Shown: in pieces, positions 27,823 through 36,187 of the stretch
Numbering within the stretch: position 1 is the first letter of the stretch
Layout: each line of letters opens with the position of its first letter
Assembly: GCA_038249195.1 (NCBI GenBank)
Contig: JBBRWM010000010.1
Location: 18,779 to 82,778 of the forward strand
DNA: 64,000 bases
Reading direction: 5' to 3'
Source of the DNA: JAOUEA01 sp038249195
GTDB taxonomy: Bacteria > Actinomycetota > UBA4738 > HRBIN12
Made by a program: the position numbers and the translations under genes
The notes under the pieces: model-generated
What the model saw: only the letters and a program-made list of their open reading frames with translations
The model's database searches: none
Told to the model about the DNA's origin: nothing

Positions 27823-29277
27823 TCAATCCTCGTCGAACAGATCGGGGGCGTCGCGGCGCGAGGCGATGTACGCCTGGAGCTCCTCGTCGATCGTGGGATC
27901 GAGTCCCGGGTCCTCGTAGGAATCGAGCAGCTGCTTCCAGGCGCGGTTGGCGGCGACCTCCGTGGTCTCCGCGCCGGACATCTCCCACGTGGCGAAGTCG
28001 GGCGTCTGGAACAGCGGGCTCATGTACAGCCACTCCTTGAAGTGGGCGCGCGTGTGCGGGGACGAAAGGAACAATCCGCCGGGGCCGACCTCGTTGAGGG
28101 CGTCGAAGGCGAGCTCTTCCTCCGTGAACGCGATGCCTTGCATCTGTCGCTTGAACTGGCGCAGCAGCTCCACGTCGAGCGCGAACTTCTCGAACGACGC
28201 TGTGAGGCCGCCCTCGAGCCAGCCCGCGGCGTGCAGCACCACGTCCGTGCCGGCGAGCATGGTGGCCCAGAGCATCATCTGGGTCTCGGCCGCGGCCTGC
28301 GCGTCCACCGCGGGGGACGAGGCCAGGCCGCCGCCGCCGCGGAACGGCAGCCCATAGCGGCGCGCCATCTGCGCGCCGGCCAGCACGCCGAACACCGACT
28401 CAGGGGTGCCGAAGGCCGGCGACCCCGTGCGCATGTCCGTGACGGTGAAGAACGATCCGTAGAGACACGGAGCGCCCGCGCGCGCGACCTGGGCAAGCGC
28501 CACGCCCGAGAGGGCCTCGGCGACCTGCTGGGTGAGCCCGCCCGCCACGCTCACTGCCGACGTCGCGCCGGCGAGCAGGAACGGGGTCACGACGACCGGC
28601 TGCTTCGCCTCGGCCCAGGCCAGCAGCGCGTCCGTCATGCGGAAATCCCAGATCAGCGGCGAGTTCGGGTTCACGATGCCCAGGAGCGCGGGTTCGGCCT
28701 CGATGGCCTCGCGACCGCCGTGCACGATCTCGGCCATGGCGATGCCGTCTCGCGCGCGCGGGCCGCTCGTGCCGTACGTCGTGTAGGGCTTGTCGGACCA
28801 TCGGATCGTCGAGTACTCCTGGTCCATGTGACGCGACTCCATCTGGAGGTCGGTGGCCTCGGTCGCGCCGGTCTGGACGCAGTTCAGCACGTCGGTCGCC
28901 TGGGTGAGCTTCACGAACGTGTCGTGATCCTGGATCCGTCCGCTGCGCCGTCCTTCGTCGAGGTCGCTCGCGAACGGCGGGCCCCCCACGTTCATCCACA
29001 CCGGCGTGCCGCCCTCCCCCACGGTGAGCGAGCGCTCGGGGTTCCGCGCGCGAAGACGGAAGCTCCGGGGGACCTTGGCCACCTGCTCCATCACGAACCC
29101 GCGGTCCCAGTAGACACGCGTCCCGTCGATCTTCACGCCGGCGTCCGCGAGCATCGTGCGCGCCCCCTCGTGCAGGACATCCGTGCCGATCTCCTCGAGG
29201 ATCCGCATCGCCCGTTCGTGGATGATCTCCTCCTGCTCGGCGGACAGGATCTTCAGGGCGCCTTCACGTTCGAACAT
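27823..29277 (-). CDS. Trimethylamine methyltransferase (MttB) family protein, non-pyrrolysine type
   Basis: The 484-residue TIM-barrel protein matches the MttB superfamily (ILSAEQEEIIHERAMRILEEIG start, PFLLAGATSAVSVAGGLTQQVAEAL, PCLYGSFFTVTDMRTGSPAFGTPE). The frame has no internal amber codon, so it belongs to the MtgB-like members without pyrrolysine, which demethylate quaternary amines such as glycine betaine. It would pass the methyl group to the corrinoid protein at 32624-33277. The substrate is an inference. It is the last gene of the operon and overlaps the DUF1638 gene by 14 nt. Confidence 0.85.
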   Translation of the reverse strand: MFEREGALKILSAEQEEIIHERAMRILEEIGTDVLHEGARTMLADAGVKIDGTRVYWDRGFVMEQVAKVPRSFRLRARNPERSLTVGEGGTPVWMNVGGPPFASDLDEGRRSGRIQDHDTFVKLTQATDVLNCVQTGATEATDLQMESRHMDQEYSTIRWSDKPYTTYGTSGPRARDGIAMAEIVHGGREAIEAEPALLGIVNPNSPLIWDFRMTDALLAWAEAKQPVVVTPFLLAGATSAVSVAGGLTQQVAEALSGVALAQVARAGAPCLYGSFFTVTDMRTGSPAFGTPESVFGVLAGAQMARRYGLPFRGGGGLASSPAVDAQAAAETQMMLWATMLAGTDVVLHAAGWLEGGLTASFEKFALDVELLRQFKRQMQGIAFTEEELAFDALNEVGPGGLFLSSPHTRAHFKEWLYMSPLFQTPDFATWEMSGAETTEVAANRAWKQLLDSYEDPGLDPTIDEELQAYIASRRDAPDLFDED

Positions 29278-29875
29278 CGTCGGGCTCCTCCATCAGGGGG
29301 GTGAGCAGGTCGTCCAGCGGCGCGACGCCGAGGTCGTGGATCTCCAGCGGCAGTTCCATGTACTCCGCGATCTCCCGCGCGCGCTCCTCGCGTTCGGGAT
29401 CGGGGTGCTGACGCACGAAGAGCACGCGGCTCAGGTTCCCGAAATACGTCTGTTTCAGCCAGGGGAAACGGTCCAGGCCGAGCCCCTTGATCACCGCGCG
29501 GTCCCAGTTCGTGACGAGCCAGTCCGTGAGGAAATAGATCCCGATGTCCTGGGCGAAGCGCTCGTACAGCTCGCCCGCGTACCACTGGAAGCAGTGCACG
29601 CCGGCCGGGCGCACCGCGGGATACCGCTCCAGGACGGCGTCGAGGCGCCCGCCCGTGCCGCAATCGCCGTAGACGACGATCACCCGTTCGTACTTTGGCA
29701 GCAACACCTTCAGCTTCTCCTCGACGGCCGGCGCGATGTCGAGCGGGGTCATGTGCAGGTCGCTGGAGATCCCGTGCACGTCGGCGTCCCAGCCGTGCGC
29801 CGCGATCAGCGCCGCCGTGTCCTGCGCGACGGAACCGCACGCGAGGAAGGCGACCTTGGCGCCCGTGGCCGTCAT
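29264..29875 (-). CDS. DUF1638-type protein in corrinoid methyltransferase operon
   Basis: The 203-residue protein has the DUF1638 features: an N-terminal VAFLACGSVAQDT, the mid motif VIVVYGDCGTGGRLDAVL and VHCFQWYAGELYERF. The conserved Cys and His residues in these motifs could bind a metal or cofactor, but no activity is established from what is visible. It overlaps the activator gene by 4 nt (ATGA) and mttB by 14 nt, so it is translated with the demethylation enzymes and probably assists them. Confidence 0.75.
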   Translation of the reverse strand: MTATGAKVAFLACGSVAQDTAALIAAHGWDADVHGISSDLHMTPLDIAPAVEEKLKVLLPKYERVIVVYGDCGTGGRLDAVLERYPAVRPAGVHCFQWYAGELYERFAQDIGIYFLTDWLVTNWDRAVIKGLGLDRFPWLKQTYFGNLSRVLFVRQHPDPEREERAREIAEYMELPLEIHDLGVAPLDDLLTPLMEEPDDVRT

Positions 29876-31746
29876 GGGGTCGCGTCCCCCGCCACGCGCG
29901 CGGCGTGATCGGCCTCGGCCCGCTCGAGCTCCGCCGCCGTGGGGAACCCGAGGTTCCCGATGAACCGGTCGTTGAAGTCCGCCTCGCCCGAGAGCTCGAT
30001 GTACGTGACGATGGCGGGGATCTCGAAGGCGACCTCGCGTTCGCGGAACGACATGAGGGCCATCTTCGCGCCCTCGCTCGCCGTATTGCCCACGGCCTTG
30101 ATCCGGCCGACGGGCACCGGCGGGACCAGGCCGATCACGCGCGCGCTCGCCGGGTTGATGTAGGAGCCGAAGGAACCCGCGAGCAAGACCTCGTCGAGGT
30201 CGGCCGCGCGCAGGCCGAGCGCGCGCATCGCGGTCTCGATCCCGGTTGAGATCGCCCCCTTCGCGAACTGCAGCGCGCGGACGTCGGTCTGCGTGAGCAC
30301 CACGTCTTCATGCAGCACGAACGCCTTGACGTCCTCGCGCATGACGAGCCGGTCCGCGAGCGGATGCCCGGTTGCCTCCGCTTCCTCGCGGGAGCTCATC
30401 TTGCCACCGTCGTCCAACAGGCCGGCGAGGCGGAGCTGCGCCACCACATCGATCAAGCCCGATCCGCAGATGCCGCGCGGAACCACGTCGTCCCCGATCA
30501 CCTGCAACTCGATTGTGCCTCCCGCGAGCGACGCGCCTTCGATGGCGCCCTCGGTGGCGCGCATCCCGCAGAGGATCTCCCCGCCCTCGAATGCGGGGCC
30601 GGCGGGCGCCGCCGTGGCCACCGAGCGCTCGGCCGAACCGCACGCGATCTCCCCGTTCGTTCCCACGTCCACGAGCAGCCGGACCTCGGGATCGCGCACG
30701 AGCCCGGTCGCCACGATGTCGGCCACGATATCGGCGCCCACGTAGGCGCCGATGGAAGGGAACAACGACACCCGGCCGAGCGGATGCATCGCGAAGCCGA
30801 TCTGGTCGGCGCGCAGCTCCTGCGGTTCCACGAACGTGGCCACGTACGGCGCGAGCGCGATGGACTCCGGGCTCACACCGCACAGCAGGTGGAGCATGGT
30901 GGCGTTGCCGGCCATCACCACCTCGTAGATCTCGTCGGCGGCCACCGCCGCCTCGCGCTGCACGCGCGCGAGCAGGTCGTTCACGGTGGCGACCGCGGCC
31001 GCCTGCAGCTCCGCGACGTCGCCGGGGTCCTGCATCGCGCGCGCCATCCGCGCGATCACGTCGGCCCCGAACGGCGCCTGCCGGTTGATGGCGGATGCCA
31101 CCGCGGCCGCCGCGCCCGTGCGCAGATCCACGAGCGTGCATACGCACGTGGTGGTGCCGATGTCGAACGACGCGCCGAACGCTCGCTCCGTGGTGTCACC
31201 CGGCTCCACGTCCACCAGGTGCTCCCCCACGAGGGTCACCGTGACCTCGGTGCCGTGGCGCAGCGCCTCCGCGATGCGCGGCAGCACCTGCCAGTCGTGG
31301 CGCGCTGTGTAGCCGGCGTCATCGATCGCGTCGAGGATGCGCGCGAGGTGCGAGCGATGGTCCTCGAGCGACGGCTCCGGGAGGTCGAATCGCTGTTTCA
31401 CGACGTTGGGCTCGAGCAGGACGAAGCGCCCCACGCCCATCGTGGCGGCCTTCGGCATCTTCATGAGCCGGGGGACCTCGACGGTCATCGGCCCGGTGAC
31501 GGGGCACTGGCACGAGAGCCGCCACCCGTCGTCGAGCCGTTCCGGCAGGTGGCGGTAGTCGGCGAGCGACAGCTCGGCCTCCCCCGAGAGCACCTGCACG
31601 CCGCACTTGCCGCAGGTCCCCCGCCCGCCGCACGTGGACTCGATGGGCAGGCCCGCCCAGTGCGCGGCGTTGAACAACGTCGTGCCCTCGGGGACACGGA
31701 CCGACGTGCCACTGGGGAGGTAGGTGACCTCGACCTTGGCGGGCAC
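29872..31746 (-). CDS. RamA/ASKHA-type reductive activator of corrinoid proteins
   Basis: The 624-residue protein has an N-terminal 2Fe-2S ferredoxin domain with the cluster Cys motif CGGRGTCGKC plus a later Cys in RLSCQC. It is followed by a linker and the C-terminal ATP-binding domain (ASFDIGTTTCVC, LVDVGTNGEIACG, GICGSGLIDVVAQL, AGSFGSYINP). Such enzymes use ATP to reduce inactive Co(II) corrinoid to Co(I). The GTG shares one base with the upstream methyltransferase stop codon (TAGTG). It serves the neighbouring corrinoid protein. Confidence 0.88.
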   Translation of the reverse strand: MPAKVEVTYLPSGTSVRVPEGTTLFNAAHWAGLPIESTCGGRGTCGKCGVQVLSGEAELSLADYRHLPERLDDGWRLSCQCPVTGPMTVEVPRLMKMPKAATMGVGRFVLLEPNVVKQRFDLPEPSLEDHRSHLARILDAIDDAGYTARHDWQVLPRIAEALRHGTEVTVTLVGEHLVDVEPGDTTERAFGASFDIGTTTCVCTLVDLRTGAAAAVASAINRQAPFGADVIARMARAMQDPGDVAELQAAAVATVNDLLARVQREAAVAADEIYEVVMAGNATMLHLLCGVSPESIALAPYVATFVEPQELRADQIGFAMHPLGRVSLFPSIGAYVGADIVADIVATGLVRDPEVRLLVDVGTNGEIACGSAERSVATAAPAGPAFEGGEILCGMRATEGAIEGASLAGGTIELQVIGDDVVPRGICGSGLIDVVAQLRLAGLLDDGGKMSSREEAEATGHPLADRLVMREDVKAFVLHEDVVLTQTDVRALQFAKGAISTGIETAMRALGLRAADLDEVLLAGSFGSYINPASARVIGLVPPVPVGRIKAVGNTASEGAKMALMSFREREVAFEIPAIVTYIELSGEADFNDRFIGNLGFPTAAELERAEADHAARVAGDATP

Positions 31747-32627
31747 TAACCCTCCGTCTGCGCGCCGGCGAGCTGTCGGCGGTGCTCCGCGATCCATGCG
31801 GCGCCGTACGCGTCGCGCCCCAGCAGCAGGTCGGCCGCCATCGTCGCCGTGCGACCCTGCTCGTGCAGAGGGTTCGTGATGGCCGCGTTCATGCCCGCCA
31901 TGATCGACATGCCCAGGAACGTCGCGTCGATGCCGCCCCGGTCCGGCATGCCGAAGGAGATGTTGGAGGCGCCGCAACTCACGTTCACGCCGAGCTCCTC
32001 GCGGATGAGCGCGATCGTGCGGAACATCGAGCTCGCGGCGTCGGGCGCCGCGCCGATCGGCATCGTGAGGGGGTCGATGATCACGTCCTCTCGCGCGATG
32101 CCGTGATCCGCGGCGGCGTCCACGATCTTGCGCGCGGCGACCAGGCGCACCTGCGGGTCCATCGAGATCCCCTCGGCATCGTTCGCCATGCCGATCACCG
32201 CTGCGCCGAACCGCTTCACGAGCGGCAGCAGGCGCTCCAAGGCATGATCCTCCGCCGTGACCGAGTTGATGAGGACCTTGCCCCTCGCGAGGGGGACGGC
32301 AGCTTCCAGGGCCTCGGGCGTCGAGGAGTCGATGCACAGCGGCACGCCCACGACCTCGTGCACGGCACGCACGACCGCGGAGAGCATCGCGGGTTCGTCG
32401 AAGCCGGGGATGCCCGCGTTGAGGTCCAAGATGGCTGCGCCGGCGGCGACCTGCGCCGCGGCGTCGCGTTGGACCGTCGTCATGTCCATCGCCGTGAGCT
32501 CTTCGGTGAGCCGGCTGCGGCCCGTGGGGTTGATGCGCTCGCCGATGATCCGGAAGGGGTGCGGGTCGCCTATGGCGACCTCCCCGCCGGGGCCGGTAAG
32601 GACGGTGACGGCGACTTCCCGCGTCAC
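31746..32627 (-). CDS. Pterin-binding (methyltetrahydrofolate) corrinoid methyltransferase
   Basis: The 293-residue TIM barrel has the pterin-binding signature of the MetH/AcsE/MtrH group: RIIGERINPTGRSRLTEEL, AAILDLNAGIPGFDEP, PLCIDSSTPEALEAA, GKVLINSVTAED, and NVSCGASNISFGMPDR. It would move the methyl group between the corrinoid protein and tetrahydrofolate, taking the demethylated carbon into one-carbon metabolism. The GTG start overlaps the corrinoid gene stop (GTGA). Confidence 0.87.
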   Translation of the reverse strand: MTREVAVTVLTGPGGEVAIGDPHPFRIIGERINPTGRSRLTEELTAMDMTTVQRDAAAQVAAGAAILDLNAGIPGFDEPAMLSAVVRAVHEVVGVPLCIDSSTPEALEAAVPLARGKVLINSVTAEDHALERLLPLVKRFGAAVIGMANDAEGISMDPQVRLVAARKIVDAAADHGIAREDVIIDPLTMPIGAAPDAASSMFRTIALIREELGVNVSCGASNISFGMPDRGGIDATFLGMSIMAGMNAAITNPLHEQGRTATMAADLLLGRDAYGAAWIAEHRRQLAGAQTEG

Positions 32628-33277
32628 TGGGCGGCCCCGGAAAGCTTCTTCGCGATCTCGACGGCCTCGGGAGCGTTGTTCGCGTATCCGTCGGCGCCGA
32701 TCTTCTCGGCCCACTCCGGGGTGACCGGGGCGCCCCCCACCATGATCTTGATCCGCTCACGCATGCCGGCCGCCTCCAGCCGCTTGATCACGGTCTCCTG
32801 GTACGGGACCGTGGTGGTGAGCAGGGCGCTCATCCCCAGGATCTGCGGATGCAGCTCGTCGATGGCCTCGATGATGCGGTCCGCGCCCACGTCCTTGCCC
32901 ATGTCGTGCACGTCGAACCCGCTCGTGCGCAGCATCGCGCCCACCATGTTCTTCCCCAGGTCGTGCAGGTCGCCCTTGACGGTGCACAGCAAGATCAGGA
33001 CGTTCGCGGCGGCGTCGGGATCCTTCTGCGCGAGCAGCGCCGGCTCGATGATCGCGTTGGCCGCCTTGAAGACCTCGGCGCTCGCGACGACCTCGGGCAG
33101 GAAGACCTCGCCCCGCTTCCACATCTCGCCCAGGTCGAACATGGCCACGGCCATGCCCTGCTCCAGCACCCACTTGGGGTCGGCCTCGGCTGCCATCAAC
33201 CGCTCGGCCGCACCCACGCCGAGGTCCATGTCGGCAACGATCAAGGCCTGCTTCAAGATCTCGAGGTCCTCGTGCAC
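32624..33277 (-). CDS. Corrinoid (B12-binding) methyl-carrier protein
   Basis: The 217-residue protein is an MtaC/MttC-like methyl carrier. An N-terminal helical cap (MHEDLEILKQALIVADMD to RGEVFLPEVVASAEVF) precedes the B12-binding domain with the cobalt-ligand motif GDLHDLGKNMV (D-x-H-x-x-G), a SALLTTTV loop and VGGAPVTPEWAEKIGADGYA. It is the first gene of the operon, so it is likely the most abundant product. It is divergent from the TetR gene across a promoter region with two palindromes. Confidence 0.92.
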   Translation of the reverse strand: MHEDLEILKQALIVADMDLGVGAAERLMAAEADPKWVLEQGMAVAMFDLGEMWKRGEVFLPEVVASAEVFKAANAIIEPALLAQKDPDAAANVLILLCTVKGDLHDLGKNMVGAMLRTSGFDVHDMGKDVGADRIIEAIDELHPQILGMSALLTTTVPYQETVIKRLEAAGMRERIKIMVGGAPVTPEWAEKIGADGYANNAPEAVEIAKKLSGAAQ

Positions 33278-33317
33278 ACCGCCTCCTCACGTCGCCGGCA
33301 TGGGTTCCGCAGACGCT

Positions 33318-33332
33318 GTGACTTCGAGTCAC
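33318..33332. promoter_or_regulatory. Palindrome in the corrinoid operon / TetR divergent promoter
   Basis: The 15-nt sequence has perfect 6-bp arms (GTGACT and AGTCAC) around a TCG centre. It lies 41 nt upstream of the corrinoid gene start. With the TGACCT/AGGTCA palindrome at 33407-33419 it forms a pair of possible operators for the adjacent TetR protein. Assignment is by position and symmetry only. Confidence 0.4.
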
Positions 33333-33406
33333 CGGACCGATCGCTCGGCTCGGGGTAAGGATAGGAACCGCAGGCAGATGTGGGAACGGCCGGGCCACCG
33401 AAATGC

Positions 33407-33419
33407 TGACCTGAGGTCA
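33407..33419. promoter_or_regulatory. Palindrome upstream of TetR gene
   Basis: TGACCTGAGGTCA is a perfect 13-nt palindrome about 34 nt before the TetR GTG. TetR proteins often bind such sites in their own divergent promoters. It shares the TGAC/GTCA core with the palindrome at 33318-33332. Confidence 0.45.
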
Positions 33420-33452
33420 CACGAACGAGGGCGCAGCCCCTAGGCTGGGGGC

Positions 33453-34136
33453 GTGGTGACCCGGACCCCCACGAGCAGGAACGAGACCGCGCGCGCCGCC
33501 CGCACCGAGGCCAAGCGCGAGCGCATCGTTGCGTGCGCGATGCGCCGGTTCGCGGACCACGGGTACCAGGGGGCGAAGATCGAGGAGATCGCCACCGAGC
33601 TCGGCATCGCCAAGGGCTCGGTGTTCCAGCACTTCGGGTCCAAGGCCGGGCTCTTCTTCGAGGCGTACAAGCGGGCCACGTTGCAGATGCCGGCCTGGCT
33701 CGACGCCCCCGAGGACGTGCGCTCGCAAGGCTTCTTCGCCACCGTCACCTACTGGCTGGAGCGGACCGAGCACCTCGTGCGCGAGGACTACGTCCCCTAT
33801 CGCGTCTCGCTGATCGGCACGTACAGCACCGACCTCGCGCTCAAGCGCGACATCAACCGCTTCCTGGTGAGCGAGGATCCCTACGGGACGCTGGACTTCG
33901 TGGAGTTCGGCATCGCGCGGGGCGAGGTGCGCGACGACGTGGACCTGGAGATGATCGTGTCCATGGTGGATTGGCTCTCGGGATCCATCCAGGACGCGCT
34001 CGTCACGGAGGAGCTCGACCCCGGCTTGTTCCACCGCGGCGGCGGCAACGCCGAGCGGCAGAGGCTCCGCGTCGAGCACTTCACGATCCTGCTGCGGAGC
34101 GCGATCGGCAAGGGGACCGCGACGCCCACGACATAG
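33453..34136 (+). CDS. TetR-family transcriptional regulator
   Basis: The 227-residue protein has a typical N-terminal helix-turn-helix (RERIVACAMRRFADHGYQGAKIEEIATELGIAKGSVFQHFGSKAGLFFEAY) and a variable helical ligand domain. The GTG start faces the corrinoid methyltransferase operon across a 175-bp region that holds two palindromes. It is therefore a candidate repressor of quaternary-amine demethylation genes. The ligand is unknown. Confidence 0.85.
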   Translation: MVTRTPTSRNETARAARTEAKRERIVACAMRRFADHGYQGAKIEEIATELGIAKGSVFQHFGSKAGLFFEAYKRATLQMPAWLDAPEDVRSQGFFATVTYWLERTEHLVREDYVPYRVSLIGTYSTDLALKRDINRFLVSEDPYGTLDFVEFGIARGEVRDDVDLEMIVSMVDWLSGSIQDALVTEELDPGLFHRGGGNAERQRLRVEHFTILLRSAIGKGTATPTT

Positions 34137-34137
34137 G

Positions 34138-34848
34138 ATGCTGAGCATGAGCGTCCGGGCCACCGCCTCCCCCGCCAGGTCCCTGCGGCCCGAGACCGTG
34201 AAGCACTACCTCGAGACGATCTACTACATCCAGTTCGAGGAGCCGCAGGTGCGGCCGGGGCGGATCGCCGAGTGGGTCGGCGTGAGCGCCCCCACGATCA
34301 GCGTCACCCTCAAGCGTTTGGCGGCGGACGGCTGGATCGACGTGGCCTCGGATCGCACGGTGCGGCTCTCGCCCAAGGGGCGTGAGCTCGCCGAGACGAT
34401 CGTGCGCACGCACCGGCTGCTGGAGCGCTGGCTCACCGACGCCCTCGGGATGGACTGGGCCTCCGCGGACCTCGCCGCCCAGGAGATCGCCCCTGGGGTC
34501 TCCCAGAGCGTCGCCGACCGCCTCGACGAGCACCTGGGTCGCCCGAGCACGTGCCCGCACGGCAACCTGATCCCGGGTCGCAAGGCGCCCTACGGCACGC
34601 TCTCCTCGCTCGCCGAGCTGCCCGTGGGGACGCCCGCGGCCGTCCGCCGCATCTCCGAGGTCGCCGAGCACGACGCGCCCGACCTGCTGCGGCGGCTCAA
34701 CGACTACGGCCTCACCATGGGCGCCCCAGTCGAGGTCGTCGAACGCATGCCGGGCGCCGACGCCGTGGCGGTCCGGGTCGCCGGCCACGACCTCGCGCTC
34801 GCCCAGGAGGTCGCCGGACTGATCTGGGTCGAACCGAGCGACACCTGA
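34138..34848 (+). CDS. DtxR/MntR-family metal-dependent regulator
   Basis: The 236-residue protein has a winged helix (RPGRIAEWVGVSAPTISVTLKRLAADGWI), the metal-binding dimerisation domain with HRLLERWLTDALGM and CPHGNLIPG, and a C-terminal FeoA/SH3-like domain (LAELPVGTPAAVRRISE onward). These proteins use Fe(II) or Mn(II) as co-repressor. The start at 34138 is one nt after the TetR stop; an ATG at 34147 is also possible. Confidence 0.88.
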   Translation: MLSMSVRATASPARSLRPETVKHYLETIYYIQFEEPQVRPGRIAEWVGVSAPTISVTLKRLAADGWIDVASDRTVRLSPKGRELAETIVRTHRLLERWLTDALGMDWASADLAAQEIAPGVSQSVADRLDEHLGRPSTCPHGNLIPGRKAPYGTLSSLAELPVGTPAAVRRISEVAEHDAPDLLRRLNDYGLTMGAPVEVVERMPGADAVAVRVAGHDLALAQEVAGLIWVEPSDT

Positions 34849-34904
34849 GCGTCGCCGCTCACAGCGTGTGTTCCCCTTGACCCGTTCGGCCCGACGTTCG
34901 TGCT

Positions 34905-35126
34905 GTGATCGAGACCGAGGACGGATCGAGCATCATGTTCGAGTGGCACGGGTACGGACGCGTCTACCCGCCCGGGCGTCGGCAGATCGTGGGCGCCATC
35001 TTCCATCTCAGCGACGCCGTCTGCGTGTGTGTGGGCGAGGTACGGGCGCCGGCCGATCCTGCGCAGCCGGAGCCCGATCTCGTACTCGACGTCGCCGAGC
35101 TGATCTGGGAACCGATCGCGGACTGA
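34905..35126 (+). CDS. Small hypothetical protein
   Basis: I do not recognise this 73-residue product. It starts at a GTG (IETEDGSSIMFEWHGYG) and has an ordinary amino-acid composition with aromatic residues, unlike the Arg-rich antisense frames nearby. It lies between the DtxR gene and a truncated pirin gene on the opposite strand, occupying the place where the pirin C-terminal half would be expected. There is no clear ribosome binding site. Confidence 0.4.
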   Translation: MIETEDGSSIMFEWHGYGRVYPPGRRQIVGAIFHLSDAVCVCVGEVRAPADPAQPEPDLVLDVAELIWEPIAD

Positions 35127-35184
35127 GCCGCCTCTGGCCCGATGGTTCACCTGGTTCCGTCGCGGCCGCGGCGAAGCCCGCTCC

Positions 35185-35651
35185 GCGTCGCCGCCGTCGC
35201 CGCTGATCGCCTTGAGCAGGGTGTCGGTGCGGTCCTCGATCGTGAACACCCTCTGCTCGACGCTGGGCGTAAGGCCGTGTTCGGCCGGCATGATCCAGCT
35301 CTGGATGAACCGCATCGGCTGGGTCTCGGACGCGTTCTGTTCCGAGTGGTAGGCGCCGCTCCCGAGGGTCATCCGCTGCACCGAACCCGCCGGCAGGGGC
35401 CCGGGTGAGCCACCAACGTTGTCTTCGTGCCGGAACTGCCCCTCGACCACGTACGTTAGGCCCTCGATGTCTCGGTGCGGATGCATGGGCCAGACCGCGC
35501 CGGGGATCAGTCGGTCGTCGTTGAACACCCGCATCGTGCCGAAGGAGGTGTACTCGGGGTCCTGGTACATGTCGAATGAGTAGTGCCAGCGAGCGCGGAA
35601 CCACCCGCCCTCCACATCGAAGATCTGGTCGTTGGTTCGGATCTTCAGCAC
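35185..35651 (-). pseudogene. Truncated pirin-family gene (first cupin domain only)
   Basis: From a GTG at 35651 the product reads as a pirin: FDVEGGWFRARWHYSFD, FGTMRVFNDDRLIPGAVWPMHPHRDIEGLTYVVEG (metal-binding His in HPHRD) and SGAYHSEQNAS. The match stops after DRTDTLLKAISGDGGDA near 35185, where the linker to the second cupin would begin. The frame stays open to 34704 but reads only the antisense of neighbouring genes. The second cupin domain is missing, so the gene is probably broken. It follows the ABM gene with an 18-nt gap. Confidence 0.65.
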
Positions 35652-35668
35652 GCCGGCGCTCGCCGGTT

Positions 35669-35971
35669 CTAATCGCTGAGCTTGCTCGCGAGGATGTCGA
35701 TCTTCTCGATCGTCGGAGGCTCGGACAAGAGCTCGGCCGCATTCTGCATCAGGGCGCTGGCGATCGGCCCCGCGAGGTGAGCCTCGCGCCCCGACTCGTC
35801 GGGGAACACATCGAAGATGCCGAACGTGGATGGGCCGAGCCGGGTGGCGAACCACGCCGTGGTCTTCTCCTCCTGCTGAGCGAGCGGCAGCGCTCCTGCG
35901 AGGAAGCTCGCGACCTCCTCTTCCTTCCCCGGTTTCGCCTCGAGCCGCGCGAGGACCCCGACGGTCACCAT
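35669..35971 (-). CDS. Antibiotic biosynthesis monooxygenase (ABM) domain protein
   Basis: This 100-residue protein has the dimeric alpha-beta barrel pattern of the ABM family: VTVGVLARLEAKPGKEEEVASFLAGALPLAQQEEKTTAWFA, then FGIFDVFPDESGREAHLAGPIASAL. Family members include quinol monooxygenases and heme-degrading enzymes. A strong AGGAGG precedes the ATG. It forms a two-gene unit with the truncated pirin gene; pirins and ABM proteins both act on quinone-like compounds in known cases. Confidence 0.82.
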   Translation of the reverse strand: MVTVGVLARLEAKPGKEEEVASFLAGALPLAQQEEKTTAWFATRLGPSTFGIFDVFPDESGREAHLAGPIASALMQNAAELLSEPPTIEKIDILASKLSD

Positions 35972-36187
35972 GGCACTCCCTCCTGTCGACCGATCTGACC
36001 ACCGTACCGCGGATCGGACCGCCGCGAGACCGCGAGGCGCCGGCCTGGCCGCAGGAGTCGGTAGCCTGGCCTTATGCCCGCCGCGTTCCCGGGTCAGACT
36101 TGCTCTGGCGGTTCTCGAGCGATCTCCGACTACCCGGCCCACGGGGCAGGACCACGGCCCTGCCCCGGGACGAGGCGTGTCGATGGG

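Noticed and set aside
27823..29277. Pyrrolysine-containing MttB
   Set aside because: The frame has no internal amber codon and no pyl genes are seen.
34704..35184. Continuation of the pirin frame as a real C-terminal domain
   Set aside because: The sequence loses pirin similarity and simply mirrors the plus-strand genes. It would also overlap the DtxR gene by about 145 nt.
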